A DNA stretch of 64,000 nucleotides from Anthonomus grandis grandis. Its lineage: Eukaryota; Arthropoda; Insecta; Coleoptera; Curculionidae. Where the stretch lies: positions 15,851,167-15,915,166 of the forward strand of contig NC_065547.1 in NCBI RefSeq assembly GCF_022605725.1. Direction: 5' to 3'. Position numbers and translations under genes: made by a program. How positions within the stretch are numbered: position 1 is the stretch's first letter; each line of letters begins with the position of its first letter. Below the pieces are notes generated by a model. The model saw only the letters and a list, made by a program, of their open reading frames with translations, did no database searches and was not told the origin of the DNA. This document shows positions 55,401-64,000 of the stretch, one piece after another.

Positions 55401-56101
55401 AACTTAAAACAAATCTTAATTTCAAATGCATGCACTTATTCACACAAAGAATATTTTAATTTATCTTTTTCTATACAATTCTGGTACTTAGAATAATAAT
55501 TATTGTATATAACTTCTTATTTTAATATGTGGTTTAGGTATAGTGTTTTAATTTATGGATAATTTTACTAATATATTACTTTTGTTATTTTTACTTTTAT
55601 ATTACTAAGTGTTTAAGTTAGATAAGTAAATAGTTACAACTGACTAGATTTGCAAATTTAATTTTTTATGTACATTTTACTCCTAGAAATACTTTGTTGT
55701 ATGCTAACATAAACATATGGATTTAAATTTAAAACTCTGTCCTTTATTTCCTGCAACCTTTGTTGCTTCTTGTATTGGTGTAGGATGCTAAATTATCTAA
55801 TCAAAAATTAGTTTCTTGTTTTCGCCTTTTACACAACTTTACATGGGTGTAATATGATTCTAATGGCATTTATATTTGTGAGGCATATTTAAGAGAGTAG
55901 TGAGACCATAAATATGTTAATACCATTACTGTTAATATGATATACAATCTGATTAAACGTCAAAATCGTAATGTTTTTGCCATTCCTAATAATAAAACCA
56001 AGTGCTCTTCTCACCTTACTGCTAAACTTCTAATTCTCTTTGTCAATGACATTTAGAAACTTCTCACAAACTTTTATGTTTAATACCAAGCCTAAACTTA
56101 C
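55401..56101. other. DDX52 intron 2, 5' end, no feature seen
   Basis: AT-rich intron sequence ending at the exon 2 donor. Confidence 0.45.
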
Positions 56102-56302
56102 CTCTTCTTTCTCAAGCAACAATTTTTTACTTTCCAGTTGCTCCTCACTCAACAGTTTTCTCTTCTTTCCCTCAGGTTTCTCGCCATGATTCATACCGCT
56201 CATTAACATGATTGAATCGTCTCTCTCACGCTTTTTAGGGGTTTTAACGACCTCATTTTCCCCGATTTCATGTAAAACAGGCACGTTTTCTTTTGCTAGC
56301 TC
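56102..56302 (-). CDS. DDX52: DDX52 exon 2
   Basis: This exon has 67 codons in phase 0, from a TTTAG acceptor to a GTAAGT donor. It encodes the charged, low-conservation N-terminal tail, rich in Lys and Glu (KTPKKRERDD, then EGKKRKLLSEEQ). The basic patches are consistent with nucleolar targeting, which is inferred. The end ...LEKEE joins directly to exon 3 VNHYRN, matching the spacing of the family between the tail and the Q-motif region, so no exon appears to be missing in the 13 kb intron. Confidence 0.82.
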
Positions 56303-56355
56303 CTAAAAAAACGAAAAGCTACATTTGTTTATCAAGTTTTGAGGTTAGGTTCTAC

Positions 56356-56442
56356 CTTCACTGGCCTATCCTTGGGCATTTTGTTTTTAGAGGAAAAACT
56401 GAGGCCCTTTGTTAACTTTTTAAATATATCGTACGCGTCCAT
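56356..56442 (-). CDS. DDX52: DDX52 exon 1
   Basis: This is the start exon, 29 codons, beginning MDAYDIFKKLTKGL and ending ...DRPVK before a GTAGAA donor. The start is chosen because the MDxxDxFxxL opening is typical of DDX52 proteins and the ATG is the first in the open frame. It ends in phase 0. The intron to exon 2 is only 53 bp, a normal insect size, in contrast to the huge introns 2 and 5. Confidence 0.82.
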
Positions 56443-56604
56443 TTTAAGCAGGTTTTTTACAAATCAATCCTCTTTCATACAATTTTAGTCAAATGTATGA
56501 AATTCCCTGTTTTATGTAAACACTCGCAAAACAAACATTAGGTATTTAAACTAAAGTTAGGTTAGAAGTTGGTGTCATTGTCAACTGTCATTGTAATCCT
56601 CTAA
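56443..56604 (-). promoter_or_regulatory. DDX52 5' UTR and promoter region
   Basis: Only 162 bases separate the helicase start codon from the left end of the Harbinger-like element at 56605. No TATA box is evident. If that element is real, the native promoter must be compact or lie partly inside or beyond the transposon. Confidence 0.4.
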
Positions 56605-56899
56605 GGGCCAAATTACGGACCAGCTGGTAAGTTCCTGTGTGTTATCAGGCACATAAATTCTATCCTCTCGGTAAACCTATCGGTAGTTGTAGGAGGAATT
56701 ATGAACCAAATTTTAACCTGTTGATTTAAATTTAAGTAACAGAAGGTTTACAGTTTGGCAACAACGTAATTGTTGTGGCCGGTACAATAATCTTAAGAAA
56801 AAAAGAAAGATTAGGCTTATGAGTCTGCGGTCTTAAGAAAATTAATAAAATAAACAAAAATTATGGAAGTGTTTTTTTTAATTTGTGCTAATAGTTATA

Positions 56900-57840
56900 G
56901 GTACTTCTAGAGGATGTCAGAACAACCTGATAAAAACTGATAAGACTGATGCTACATCTTGGAAAGAAAAAAATCAGGCCTGGGAAAAATTGACAGCAGA
57001 GTTTAATGTAAAAAAACCATGTGTCAAGGTTGGTTCGAACCCTGAATAACCTTCGAACAAAGTATGAGGGTATAAAAAAAGATCTAAGAAAAAAAGTAGC
57101 CAAGAACAAACAGGAAATATGTAAAACTGGTGAGGGTAGTGCAACGATAACACCTCTTACCACCTACAAGGAAATAATTTATAATTCAATAACACTGAGT
57201 GTTGAGGGACTGCCTTCAAGATAGGATGATGATAGTAAGTGACAGAATATGGTGGGTCAAATTTGACGTTCACCTATATGGGATTTCTCAGACGTATGTT
57301 TTCTTTTCATTTCTCAGTCACGTAACATTGGCATAGGCAGCAAAAAGGGGCAGGTGAGGGATACACCTTTCTCTTAAGTCAGTAATTAAATAAAGAGAAA
57401 TTAACCAGATGAAAAATCTCTCAGCTACAGAAACAATTTTTTTAAGTATCATGCAGCAAAATATTTACTTGAGTGTAAAAAGTCAAGTGAAAACTATTAT
57501 TAGATTTGAAACTGTTACCTAGTAACAAATATATCATATGTATTACCTAAAACATTTAAAAATGTTGGGAGTGCCAACTTAGTACTACGTGTAACTATAT
57601 GTTGTAAAGTACCATCCAACATTAAGTTTTTTATTTCCCTGAATAAGCCTCAGTTCTGTGCCACTATGTATAAAGAATTTTATTAAAACATTTTTGTTTG
57701 TTTGACGATTTTGTTTGATAATTTTTTTTAGATATTTTTAGTCAGAATTCTGAGGAGATTTTTTATCAGGAGCCCGAAGATATCTTCAATCAGGATCAGG
57801 ATGTTAAACTTATTGATCAAAGTACTCAGGAAACTATATA
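56900..57840 (+). pseudogene. Myb/SANT-like (zeste-type) DNA-binding protein
   Basis: Plus-strand reading NKTDATSWKEKNQAWEKLTA, EFNVKK, then after a one-base shift VSRLVRTLNNLRTKYEGIKK, DLRKKVAKNKQEICKTGEGS. The pattern W..K...W..L...FN...R....L..KY...K is the Myb/SANT-like DNA-binding domain (PF13873 type). A further exon-like stretch after a TTTTTTTAG at 57731 reads DIFSQNSEEIFYQEPEDIFN up to the mariner insertion and resumes in frame at 59862 (TTTARYKNIRNNKRNN). Confidence 0.65.
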
Positions 57841-59859
57841 CCGGCTGGTGCGTCGCCGAGCGGAACATAGGAAATTCCATGTAAATATAAATTTTAAGGG
57901 GGTCAATTATTGGCTTTTCTGTACATTTTACAGAAAAAATATAAGATAACTTTTTGAAGAGACCAATCTGGCAAACCCTCGTGCAAAGTTTCAAAAAATT
58001 TTAATAAGCGAATCTTGAATTATTCCATTAAATGTAACTGCAAAATTACCAAATTTTCAGGTCAGGTAAAACTAGACCCCATTCACCAGCAAACAATTTG
58101 TTATAAGGCTTCATCAAATCTGACGTACAGACGAACACAACAAATGTTTTTTTTTCGTTTTATCAATCTCACAATCATACAGTCAAAGTAAGACACGTTA
58201 ACATTACTTTTTTATCTAAACTTTTATTTAATATAACGATGAAGTTAAACCAATAACAATAATTATTATCGATTATTAAAAAAAATTATTTTATCATATT
58301 TAGAATTTAATTAAACCAATAGCTGTATCTGAAATACTTTAAATTTATTTTCCCACCTGGTCCATTTCAACCATTAAACCTATTTTTAGTAAAATCCAAG
58401 GCGTTGTCCAAAGATGTGGCAATAAATAATTGTAAATGTTTAACTCAGAAGATCGAAAATAGATCCGAAAAAAGAGAGAATAGAACTCTTAATATTTTAC
58501 TAAGTGTGGAAAAATATAATAAAATACAATAACTTTTTTAAAAATAATAGAAAATTACATAAAAACATCAATTAATCAAATGTTCAAATAACCCTCATTA
58601 ACAGCTAAACAATATCCTAACCGATCATAAAATTCATTTCTAACGCTAAGTTGATATTGGGAAATTTTATTACATTCTAACGAAATAGTGTTTTGTCACT
58701 GGTTTAGATTCTCAAATTTTACACTTTTATAAATGACATTTTTTAAATGACCCCACAAAAAGAAGTCATTCGGTGAAAGATCAGATGATCTGGCTGGCAA
58801 AAGTATCCGGTACCGTGGACCAATAATATTGCCGTTAAAAGCATTTTCCAAGCACTCTCTAACCATACGGGCATTATGGGCCGAGTAACCATTTGGTACC
58901 AGATTATTTGATCTTCCTGAACAACTTCTTCCAAGGCGGGTCCAATTTAATTTTGAGTCCAAATAGGTTTCAGCTGTTAGGTTATAGTCCGTAAAAAAAG
59001 GGTCCAATGATATGGTGTCCGAGTATGAACAAAGCGATGTTCATTTTCTTGGCTAAAATACCGGCAATTCTGAAAATTTGGTTCATTGTTGGAGGTAAAT
59101 ATACATTCATCGGTAAAACAAATATTTCTTAAAAAATTCCTATCATTATTTGCTTTTTCCATCATTTCAAAACAAAATGCCATTCTTCGTTCGTCATCTC
59201 CTTCCTGCAGCTCTTGATGTTTTTCGAATTTATACGAATAATATTTGTGTACTTGTACACGTGCCAAAGAACCCTCGTACTAACCATCTTGTTTTCCTCC
59301 ACACTCAGTAGAATATTAAGATCTCTGTTCTCTTTTTCTTCGGCTCTATTTTCGATATCCTGAGTTGAACCTTTAACATTATTTATTACGGTACCTTTGG
59401 ACTTGAACTTATTGACAATACGTTTAATAGTTGAAATGGGCGGAATGGGCTTTGTGGGGAAATAAAATGAAAACATTTCAGATACTGCTATAAAACTGTT
59501 TCCCGCATAATGCCACTTAATTATGGCTATCTTTTCGTCGATTAAATAATTCATACTTGTTTTCAAATATCGACTGACACCGATTTATTGACACTTTTCC
59601 TCACGTCAGTATTCATTTTACTAGTGCCCGTTTGGTTTTATCTGAACCGGAAATTTGCTAATTTTGCAATTACATTTAATTGAATAATTCAAGACTTGCT
59701 TATTAAAATTTTTTGAAACTTTGCACAAGGGTTTGCCAGATTGGTCTCTTCAAAAAGTTATCTTACATTTTTTCTATAAAATGTACAGGGAAGCGAATAA
59801 TTGACCCCCTTAAAATTTACATGGGTTTTCCTGTGTTCCGCTCGGCGACGCACCACCGG
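57841..59859 (-). mobile_element. mariner-like element 3 in the Myb/SANT gene
   Basis: Inverted repeats of about 210 bp (57841-58060 and 59655-59859) begin CCGGCTGGTGCGTCGCCGAG and CCGGTGGTGCGTCGCCGAGC. TA duplications lie at 57839-57840 and 59860-59861. A broken minus-strand transposase fills the middle. Both arms contain TTTGAAGAGACCAATCTGGC and its inverse. Confidence 0.87.
58570..59566 (-). pseudogene. mariner-superfamily transposase 3
   Basis: It starts MKTSMNYLIDEKIAIIKWHY at 59566 (HTH), AVSEMFSFYFPTKPIPPIST and LLSVEENKMVSTRVLWHVYK. After a shift: YYSYKFEKHQELQEGDDERR, FLRNICFTDECIFTSNNEPN (first catalytic Asp), NCRYFSQENEHRFVHTRTPY. Then FFTDYNLTAETYLDSKLNWT, SAHNARMVRECLENAFNGNI, SSDLSPNDFFLWGHLKNVIY. 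The second Asp block (MDGCPAHN in relatives) has shifted to VTRPIMP. The C-terminus continues in decayed form to about 58570. At least four frameshifts. Confidence 0.82.
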
Positions 59860-59861
59860 TA

Positions 59862-60980
59862 ACAACAACGGCACGGTATAAGAATATCAGAAATAATAAA
59901 AGAAATAATTATGTTCAGTACTACAAAAAAATAATAATTAGAAAATATGGCTGCATTCATATACATATATATTACATATTATACCGATTCTGAAATATGC
60001 TACCCCGTCACACCCTTATTGAACCTGATACCACCGCCTCTCCTAAGTGCCTTGATATAGTAGCCACCATCTCTTTAAGATTCTGATTGATCTCGCCCGC
60101 TGGCGCTACCATAATACGGTCTTTTTAGAAATTTGAGCAGTGTTTAATTATGTATTTAAATGCCAATATATTTGTCACTAAACTCAGTCTTACTACCCTA
60201 AAGTATCTGAAAAAACGATTATATAAAACAAAAATTACATTATTTGAAAAAAAATATATTTTTTGTGATAATTTAAGGAATCCCGTGCTCCAGTTAAACG
60301 CGTAATTTCACCGGATTAGTGCAAGACATGTCAGAGGACACACCTGCAAACACAGGGGTGAGTTCAGGAATTCCGCACCCGGTGTGAGTGTGATATTCAT
60401 GTGGTAACTGTCAAGTGCTCTTTGGGTGACGGTCTAACGTTACTATTTCTGAACGATTGGTATGACGACACCAACCCAAGTTAAAAAATACAGAGTGCCT
60501 CTATCTATCGGAGAATAAATGAAACAAAACAGATTCTGTAACATATCGCCAAATTACGTTCCGCGTGCGATCTTTCGATCAAGCGGACAACCTTAAAACA
60601 CCCGACACACTCCTTCCATTTAACTTTCTTTTCTAAAGGGGGATTTTCTGTGTCTTTCAACGGTCGTGTGATTTGGCGCATTATGGCTTAATTTATGAAT
60701 CTTTCCGCAAAACATCACATGACGTATGAAGCTTGTATGGTGAAAATCGGAATCTTATGTCGGAGATCTTGGCTGGGATTCTAAAATCACGATTCGACAC
60801 GATTACTCGATATGACTGATTCTAAATAAAATTTTCAGTCGTGAGTGTCTTGCGGATTGTCTAGTTTTTAACGATTTGTCGACGACACGCTTGGGTATGT
60901 CTATTGGGGATATAGCTTCTTCCTTTTTTAATACGTGCATAATGTGACAGCATCCTTTTTTAAACGTATTTGTGTCATTT
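59862..60980. other. end of the Myb/SANT frame, then unassigned sequence
   Basis: The Myb/SANT frame runs on for about 45 codons (KNIRNNKRNNYVQYYKK). From about 60010 to 60980 the sequence is GC-richer, with no ORF I recognise; it may be intron or UTR of the Harbinger-like element. Confidence 0.35.
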
Positions 60981-61014
60981 ATTGTTTACCAATAGTCATT
61001 CCAGGTTTTCATTA

Positions 61015-61395
61015 GTATATCAAGAAGTTTTCTTAAACACAACAACTAATAGATTTAATTCGACCTTATTTTCCACAACCTTCTGTTAATAATAGAGGCC
61101 GAGGAAGTAGAGTTACCATTGAATGGGCAGTTCTTGTATGTCAAGATTTTATGCCACAGATTGTTACCAAAGAAGCATTGGACAAGATTTGAAATTAGCG
61201 AAACTACTGCAAGTCGTTGGATCCATAAAATTACTGAAATTATTGACATCAACTTGCTGACCGATTCATTAATTTTTTAAATATAAGAGATTAGAGAAAT
61301 TAATAAATTAGCATTTATAGAGAGATCCTATTTCCCTGGTGTTATAGGTTGCCATATTAAAACAAAAAGTGGATGAACACAACAAGTTTTTGTGA
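61015..61395 (+). pseudogene. Harbinger transposase N-terminal fragment
   Basis: Plus-strand reading QQLIDLIRPYFPQPSVNNRG, GRGSRVTIEWAVLVC, then shifted FYATDCYQRSIGQD and SETTASRWIHKITEIIDINL, then IERSYFPGVIGC. The order matches the region ahead of and into the first catalytic block of DDE_Tnp_4 transposases. The Asp of the IDGTH block is absent (GCHIKTKSG). It ends where the gypsy LTR starts. No catalytic triad remains. Confidence 0.65.
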
Positions 61396-61417
61396 TTTTC
61401 CATTAATTCAATTAATA

Positions 61418-61766
61418 TGTTCCAATAGATAGTCTAGCCGTCTTGCCGTCTCTTCTCCTTGCCGATGTCACGTAGACGTCAGTGGTCAAGATTGTCAAAA
61501 AAGGTTCAAGTCAGTCGGTCACGTTTGGTTTATTTCGAGAAATTCTCTCTGTTTTTATTAATTTAGTTTTAGTCAGCAAAGTTGTAAAAAAGTGAATAAA
61601 AACCCGAATCTGATGTTCAGGGTTGTTGTTAATTCTACCTCCACAGTGTAACACAAAAGCGGCCACCCGCGCGAGACTCATAGTGGATCTCGGGCGGAGT
61701 GCACTTAACACGACGCAAGTCGCGTAATCCTCACGCCTTCACTCAAAACCCCTCTAAACTCTAAAG
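61418..61766 (+). repeat. probable 5' LTR of the gypsy element
   Basis: It begins TGTTCCAATAG and ends before TGGTGACCCCG. The 3' LTR is outside the window, so borders are inferred from the TGT start and the primer site. Confidence 0.55.
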
Positions 61767-61780
61767 TGGTGACCCCGTCT
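61767..61780 (+). other. gypsy primer-binding site (tRNA-Trp-like)
   Basis: TGGTGACCCCGTCT matches the first bases of the tRNA-Trp-complementary site known for CsRn1 elements. Confidence 0.6.
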
Positions 61781-61925
61781 TTCTCAAAAGAGAGTGTTAA
61801 CGTTTTTCGTGCTAGAACTTAAAAGCTCAATGCGTGTGTGAAAATCGGGATCCTAATTCCTAATTGGTGAGTGCAAAAAACCAAAATTTTATTCGTTTGA
61901 CCTTGCACCGCGCACCAACGACATT

Positions 61926-62111
61926 ATGCAAGAAAACAATAGCTCCGCAAGTGGAGGCTTTGACCAGCAACAGCTTGACCAATATGCCAATCTGGAAGCC
62001 CAACAAGAACAGCTGCAACAACAAATTCAGCAGCTTATGCAACAACAGGCTCCAGGCCAGCCCTTGGTCTTCGACGCTCATTTGCCTGGTCCTTCATTCT
62101 TGCCGAGGTAA
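61926..62111 (+). pseudogene. gag N-terminal stub
   Basis: A 61-codon frame, MQENNSSASGGFDQQQLDQY followed by a Gln-rich run (LEAQQEQLQQQIQQLMQQQ) and ending GPSFLPR. The capsid and zinc-knuckle parts and the start of protease are missing: it passes within a few bases to PILGADF, which is the end of protease. Confidence 0.6.
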
Positions 62112-62113
62112 AA

Positions 62114-63358
62114 ATGCCAATTTTAGGTGCTGACTTTCTCTTTTTCTACGGCCTACTCCCTGATCTTAAACGGAAGCGACTCATTGACGAAACTACGCTT
62201 TGCTCAACTCCTGGAGAAGTCAAGCAAGTTCTCATTCATTCAATCTCAGCGCTCTCACCAATTCAGTCACTGACAGAAGGTGAACAGAAAGAAGCCAAAT
62301 CACTGGTTGGAGACTACTTCAAGCGATTCGTCGCCAATAATGGTCTTATCACCGGACCAACTGCATTGGTTAAACATCACATAGTGACAACCGGTCCCCC
62401 AGTTTTCTCCAGACCCCGACAACTTCTCGGTGAAAAACTGAAAGCCGCCAAAGCCGAATTCAGCGCCCTACAACAACTAGGCGCCTGCAGGCCATCCAGC
62501 AGTCCCTATGCAAGTCCTCTGCATATGGCTTCATCTAAGTCAGGAAAGTTAAGACCAACAGGGGATTACCGCAATTTAAATGCACAAACTGTGCCAGATC
62601 GATACTCCATACCAAGGATCAATAACTAACTCCTCCAACTATATGGTAAAAAAATATTCACCGCTATTGACTTAAAACGTGCGTATTTTCAGATCCCTGT
62701 AGCAGAAGAATACATCCCAAAAACTGCTGTGACTACGCCATTTGAACTCTTTGAGTTCTTAGGGATGCCTCTGGGTCTCAAAAATGCAACCCAAACTTTT
62801 ATGAGGTACATGCACAGTATCCTGGGGCACTTGGACTTTGCCACCATCTATCTCGATGACCTTCTGATCTCATCAACCAACATGCAGGAGCACATGGAGC
62901 ACCTACATGTTGTGTTAGACATCCTCCTAACCAACAAACTGCGCATCAACTGGGACAAGTGCGTCTTCGCGCAGGAAGAAATCAACTTCTTGGGCTTCAC
63001 AGTCAACGCTCGAGGGTTCAAGCCACCAGCAGAAAAAGTTGAAGCCATCCTGGCTTACCCCAGACCAGAGACCCTGTGGGACCTAAAACGCTACCTTGGT
63101 GCTGTCAACTACTTCAGAGCTCACATGCCTCACGCAGCACATTCGCAGGCTCTCCTCAACGATCAACTTCGAGGCTCCAGTAAGCTGTCTCCGACTGAGC
63201 AAAAGTACAGCCCATATGATCGAGAATTGCTTGCGATCTTCTGTACTCTCAAGCATTTCCCGCATATCGTGGAAGGAAGAGATTTTCGCATTCGCACAGA
63301 TCACAAGCTATTAGGCAAAGCTTTCCAGCAGCGTCCAGAAAAGGCTTTACCACGCTAA
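62114..63358 (+). pseudogene. gypsy pol: protease end, RT, RNase H
   Basis: PILGADFLFFYGLLPDLKRK (protease end), KAAKAEFSALQQLGACRPSS, LRPTGDYRNLNAQTVPDRYS, a TAA at 62627, then YGKKIFTAIDLKRAYFQIPV, FLGMPLGLKNATQTFMRYM and FATIYLDDLLISS, so both catalytic Asp of YLDD are intact. The thumb (KRYLGAVNYFRAHMPHAAHS) jumps to LSPTEQKYSPYDRELLAIFC, showing an RNase H deletion of about 60 codons that removes the first catalytic Asp. FRIRTDHKLL follows. Confidence 0.85.
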
Positions 63359-64000
63359 ATGCAGCCACTTGACCACATAGGCCAGTTCAGCACAAATATT
63401 GTACATATCCCAGGCAAAGAAAATGTCGTCGCCGATGCACTTTCGCGCATCTGTGAGATCACCATGCCCACTAGGCTCGACGCAAAAACCATCAGCGAGC
63501 CTCAGACCGAGCCCGAAGCAGATCTGTTACAAACGGGAGATTTATCGCTCAAGCTCCAACCATTGCAAATCGAAGGAGTTCGTATCCTTTGCGACGTTTC
63601 TACAGGCACAGTTTGTCCCTAGCTACCATCATCGCTTCGTCGGGATACCTTCGAAGTCATACATGGTCCATCTCATCCAAGCGGCCGAGAAACATGCAGG
63701 CAGCACAAAGAGAACTACGTGTGGCCTGGCATCAGAAATGACGCACTGCAGTGGGCACGTGAATGCATTCCGTGCCAACGAGCGAAGATCCACAGGCACA
63801 CTCGAATCCTGCTAAACCACATTGAAGTGCCAGAGGCGCGTTTCAACCATATACATCTGGATCTCATTATAATGCCACTGGTGAATGAGTACAGGTATTG
63901 TCTGACAATAATTGACAGGTTTACCAGGTGGCCGCAGGCAATCCCACTCAAACACATGAGAGCGGAAACCGTTGCAGCAGTATTATTCTCAGGCTGGATC
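63359..64000 (+). pseudogene. gypsy pol: RNase H end and integrase (partial)
   Basis: After the stop at 63356: IVHIPGKENVVADALSRICE closes RNase H. Past a frameshift near 63620 the zinc-binding HHCC region follows (EVIHGPSHPSG-type and WARECIPCQRAKI), then the core RFNHIHLDLIIMPLVNEYRY (first catalytic Asp) and TIIDRFTRWPQAIPLKHMRA. The window ends inside the core. Confidence 0.78.

Larger units (their letters stand above)
9082..56442 (-). other. DDX52: DDX52/Rok1-like DEAD-box RNA helicase gene (5' six exons, gene span)
   Basis: Six exons on the minus strand read as one DEAD-box helicase: 56442-56356, 56302-56102, 43111-42938, 42878-42623, 42564-42492 and 9285-9082. All introns are GT-AG and phases agree at each join (0, 0, 0, 1, 2). 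The order Q motif, motif I (APTGSGKT), Ia (PTRELASQ), Ib (TPNRL), DEAD and SAT is that of the family. The MDxxDxF start and the ILITTPNRL..LLKQDPPGI stretch point to DDX52, the Rok1 orthologue, which acts in the nucleolus in early 18S rRNA processing. Motifs IV-VI are absent, so the C-terminal exons must lie beyond the left edge. Intron 5 is 33.2 kb and intron 2 is 13 kb, both packed with transposons. No stop or frameshift is seen in the exons, so the gene is probably functional. Confidence 0.9.
56605..61417 (+). mobile_element. Harbinger-like element 2 (left end, Myb/SANT gene, transposase fragment)
   Basis: TAA followed by GGGCCAAATTACGGACCAGC at 56602-56624 looks like the left end of a Harbinger-type transposon (compare AGGCCGATTTACACG of the first). 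Downstream are a Myb/SANT-like gene and a Harbinger transposase fragment on the same strand, the standard pair. It is interrupted by the mariner-like element at 57841-59859. The right terminal repeat is not seen; a gypsy LTR begins at 61418. Inferred grouping. Confidence 0.5.
61418..64000 (+). mobile_element. CsRn1-like Ty3/gypsy retrotransposon, runs off the right edge
   Basis: It begins with a probable LTR (61418-61766), the primer site at 61767, a gag stub, then pol. The tRNA-Trp-type primer sequence and the PILGADF and HKLL motifs place it with the CsRn1 group. Gag and protease are nearly all deleted. GC content and codon use are clearly different from the AT-rich host. It continues past 64000. 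Confidence 0.82.

Noticed and set aside
1..64000. CRISPR arrays, bacterial operons or phage-defence genes
   Set aside because: No spaced direct repeats or prokaryotic gene layout; introns, LINEs and LTR elements show an animal nuclear genome.

Overview
The window is AT-rich eukaryotic DNA, most like an insect and possibly a beetle. It is one very long, transposon-filled host gene plus its upstream neighbourhood. The only host gene I recognise with confidence is on the minus strand: six exons of a DEAD-box RNA helicase of the DDX52/Rok1 family. They run from the start codon at 56442 down to the exon carrying the DEAD box at 9082-9285. Splice sites and codon phases join cleanly. Intron 2 is about 13 kb and intron 5 about 33.2 kb; the helicase C-terminal domain is not seen and must lie left of position 1.

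Intron 6 and left edge (1-9081): a dead jockey/CR1-like LINE (A) is split in frame by a 1.5 kb palindromic foldback element. Next comes a mariner-like element with about 750 bp inverted repeats and a decayed transposase. Intron 5 (9286-42491): an env-bearing Ty3/gypsy errantivirus-like provirus (10157-19978, TSD CGAG) carries a PIF/Harbinger transposon with its own MADF gene. It is followed by a very young BEL/Pao element (21913-28902, TSD ACTGT) and a mariner relic. Then comes a four-level nest: Tc1-like element > Mutator-like element > foldback MITE > inner MITE. Last are a Mutator-like transposase gene flanked by inverted repeats and a small palindromic element with hammerhead-ribozyme motifs on both strands.

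Intron 2 (43112-56101): a minus-strand LINE (B) was hit by a plus-strand LINE (C) and by a 283 bp SINE-like insert. A MADF-domain gene fragment, LINE E, and LINE D split by a Tc1-like element follow. Upstream of the helicase (56443-64000) a Harbinger-like element (Myb/SANT gene plus transposase fragment) is interrupted by a mariner-like element, then abutted by a CsRn1-like gypsy element that runs off the right edge.

Almost every transposon ORF is broken by stops, frameshifts or internal deletions. The relative order of insertions can be read from intact target-site duplications. No tRNA or rRNA gene and no CRISPR array was found.
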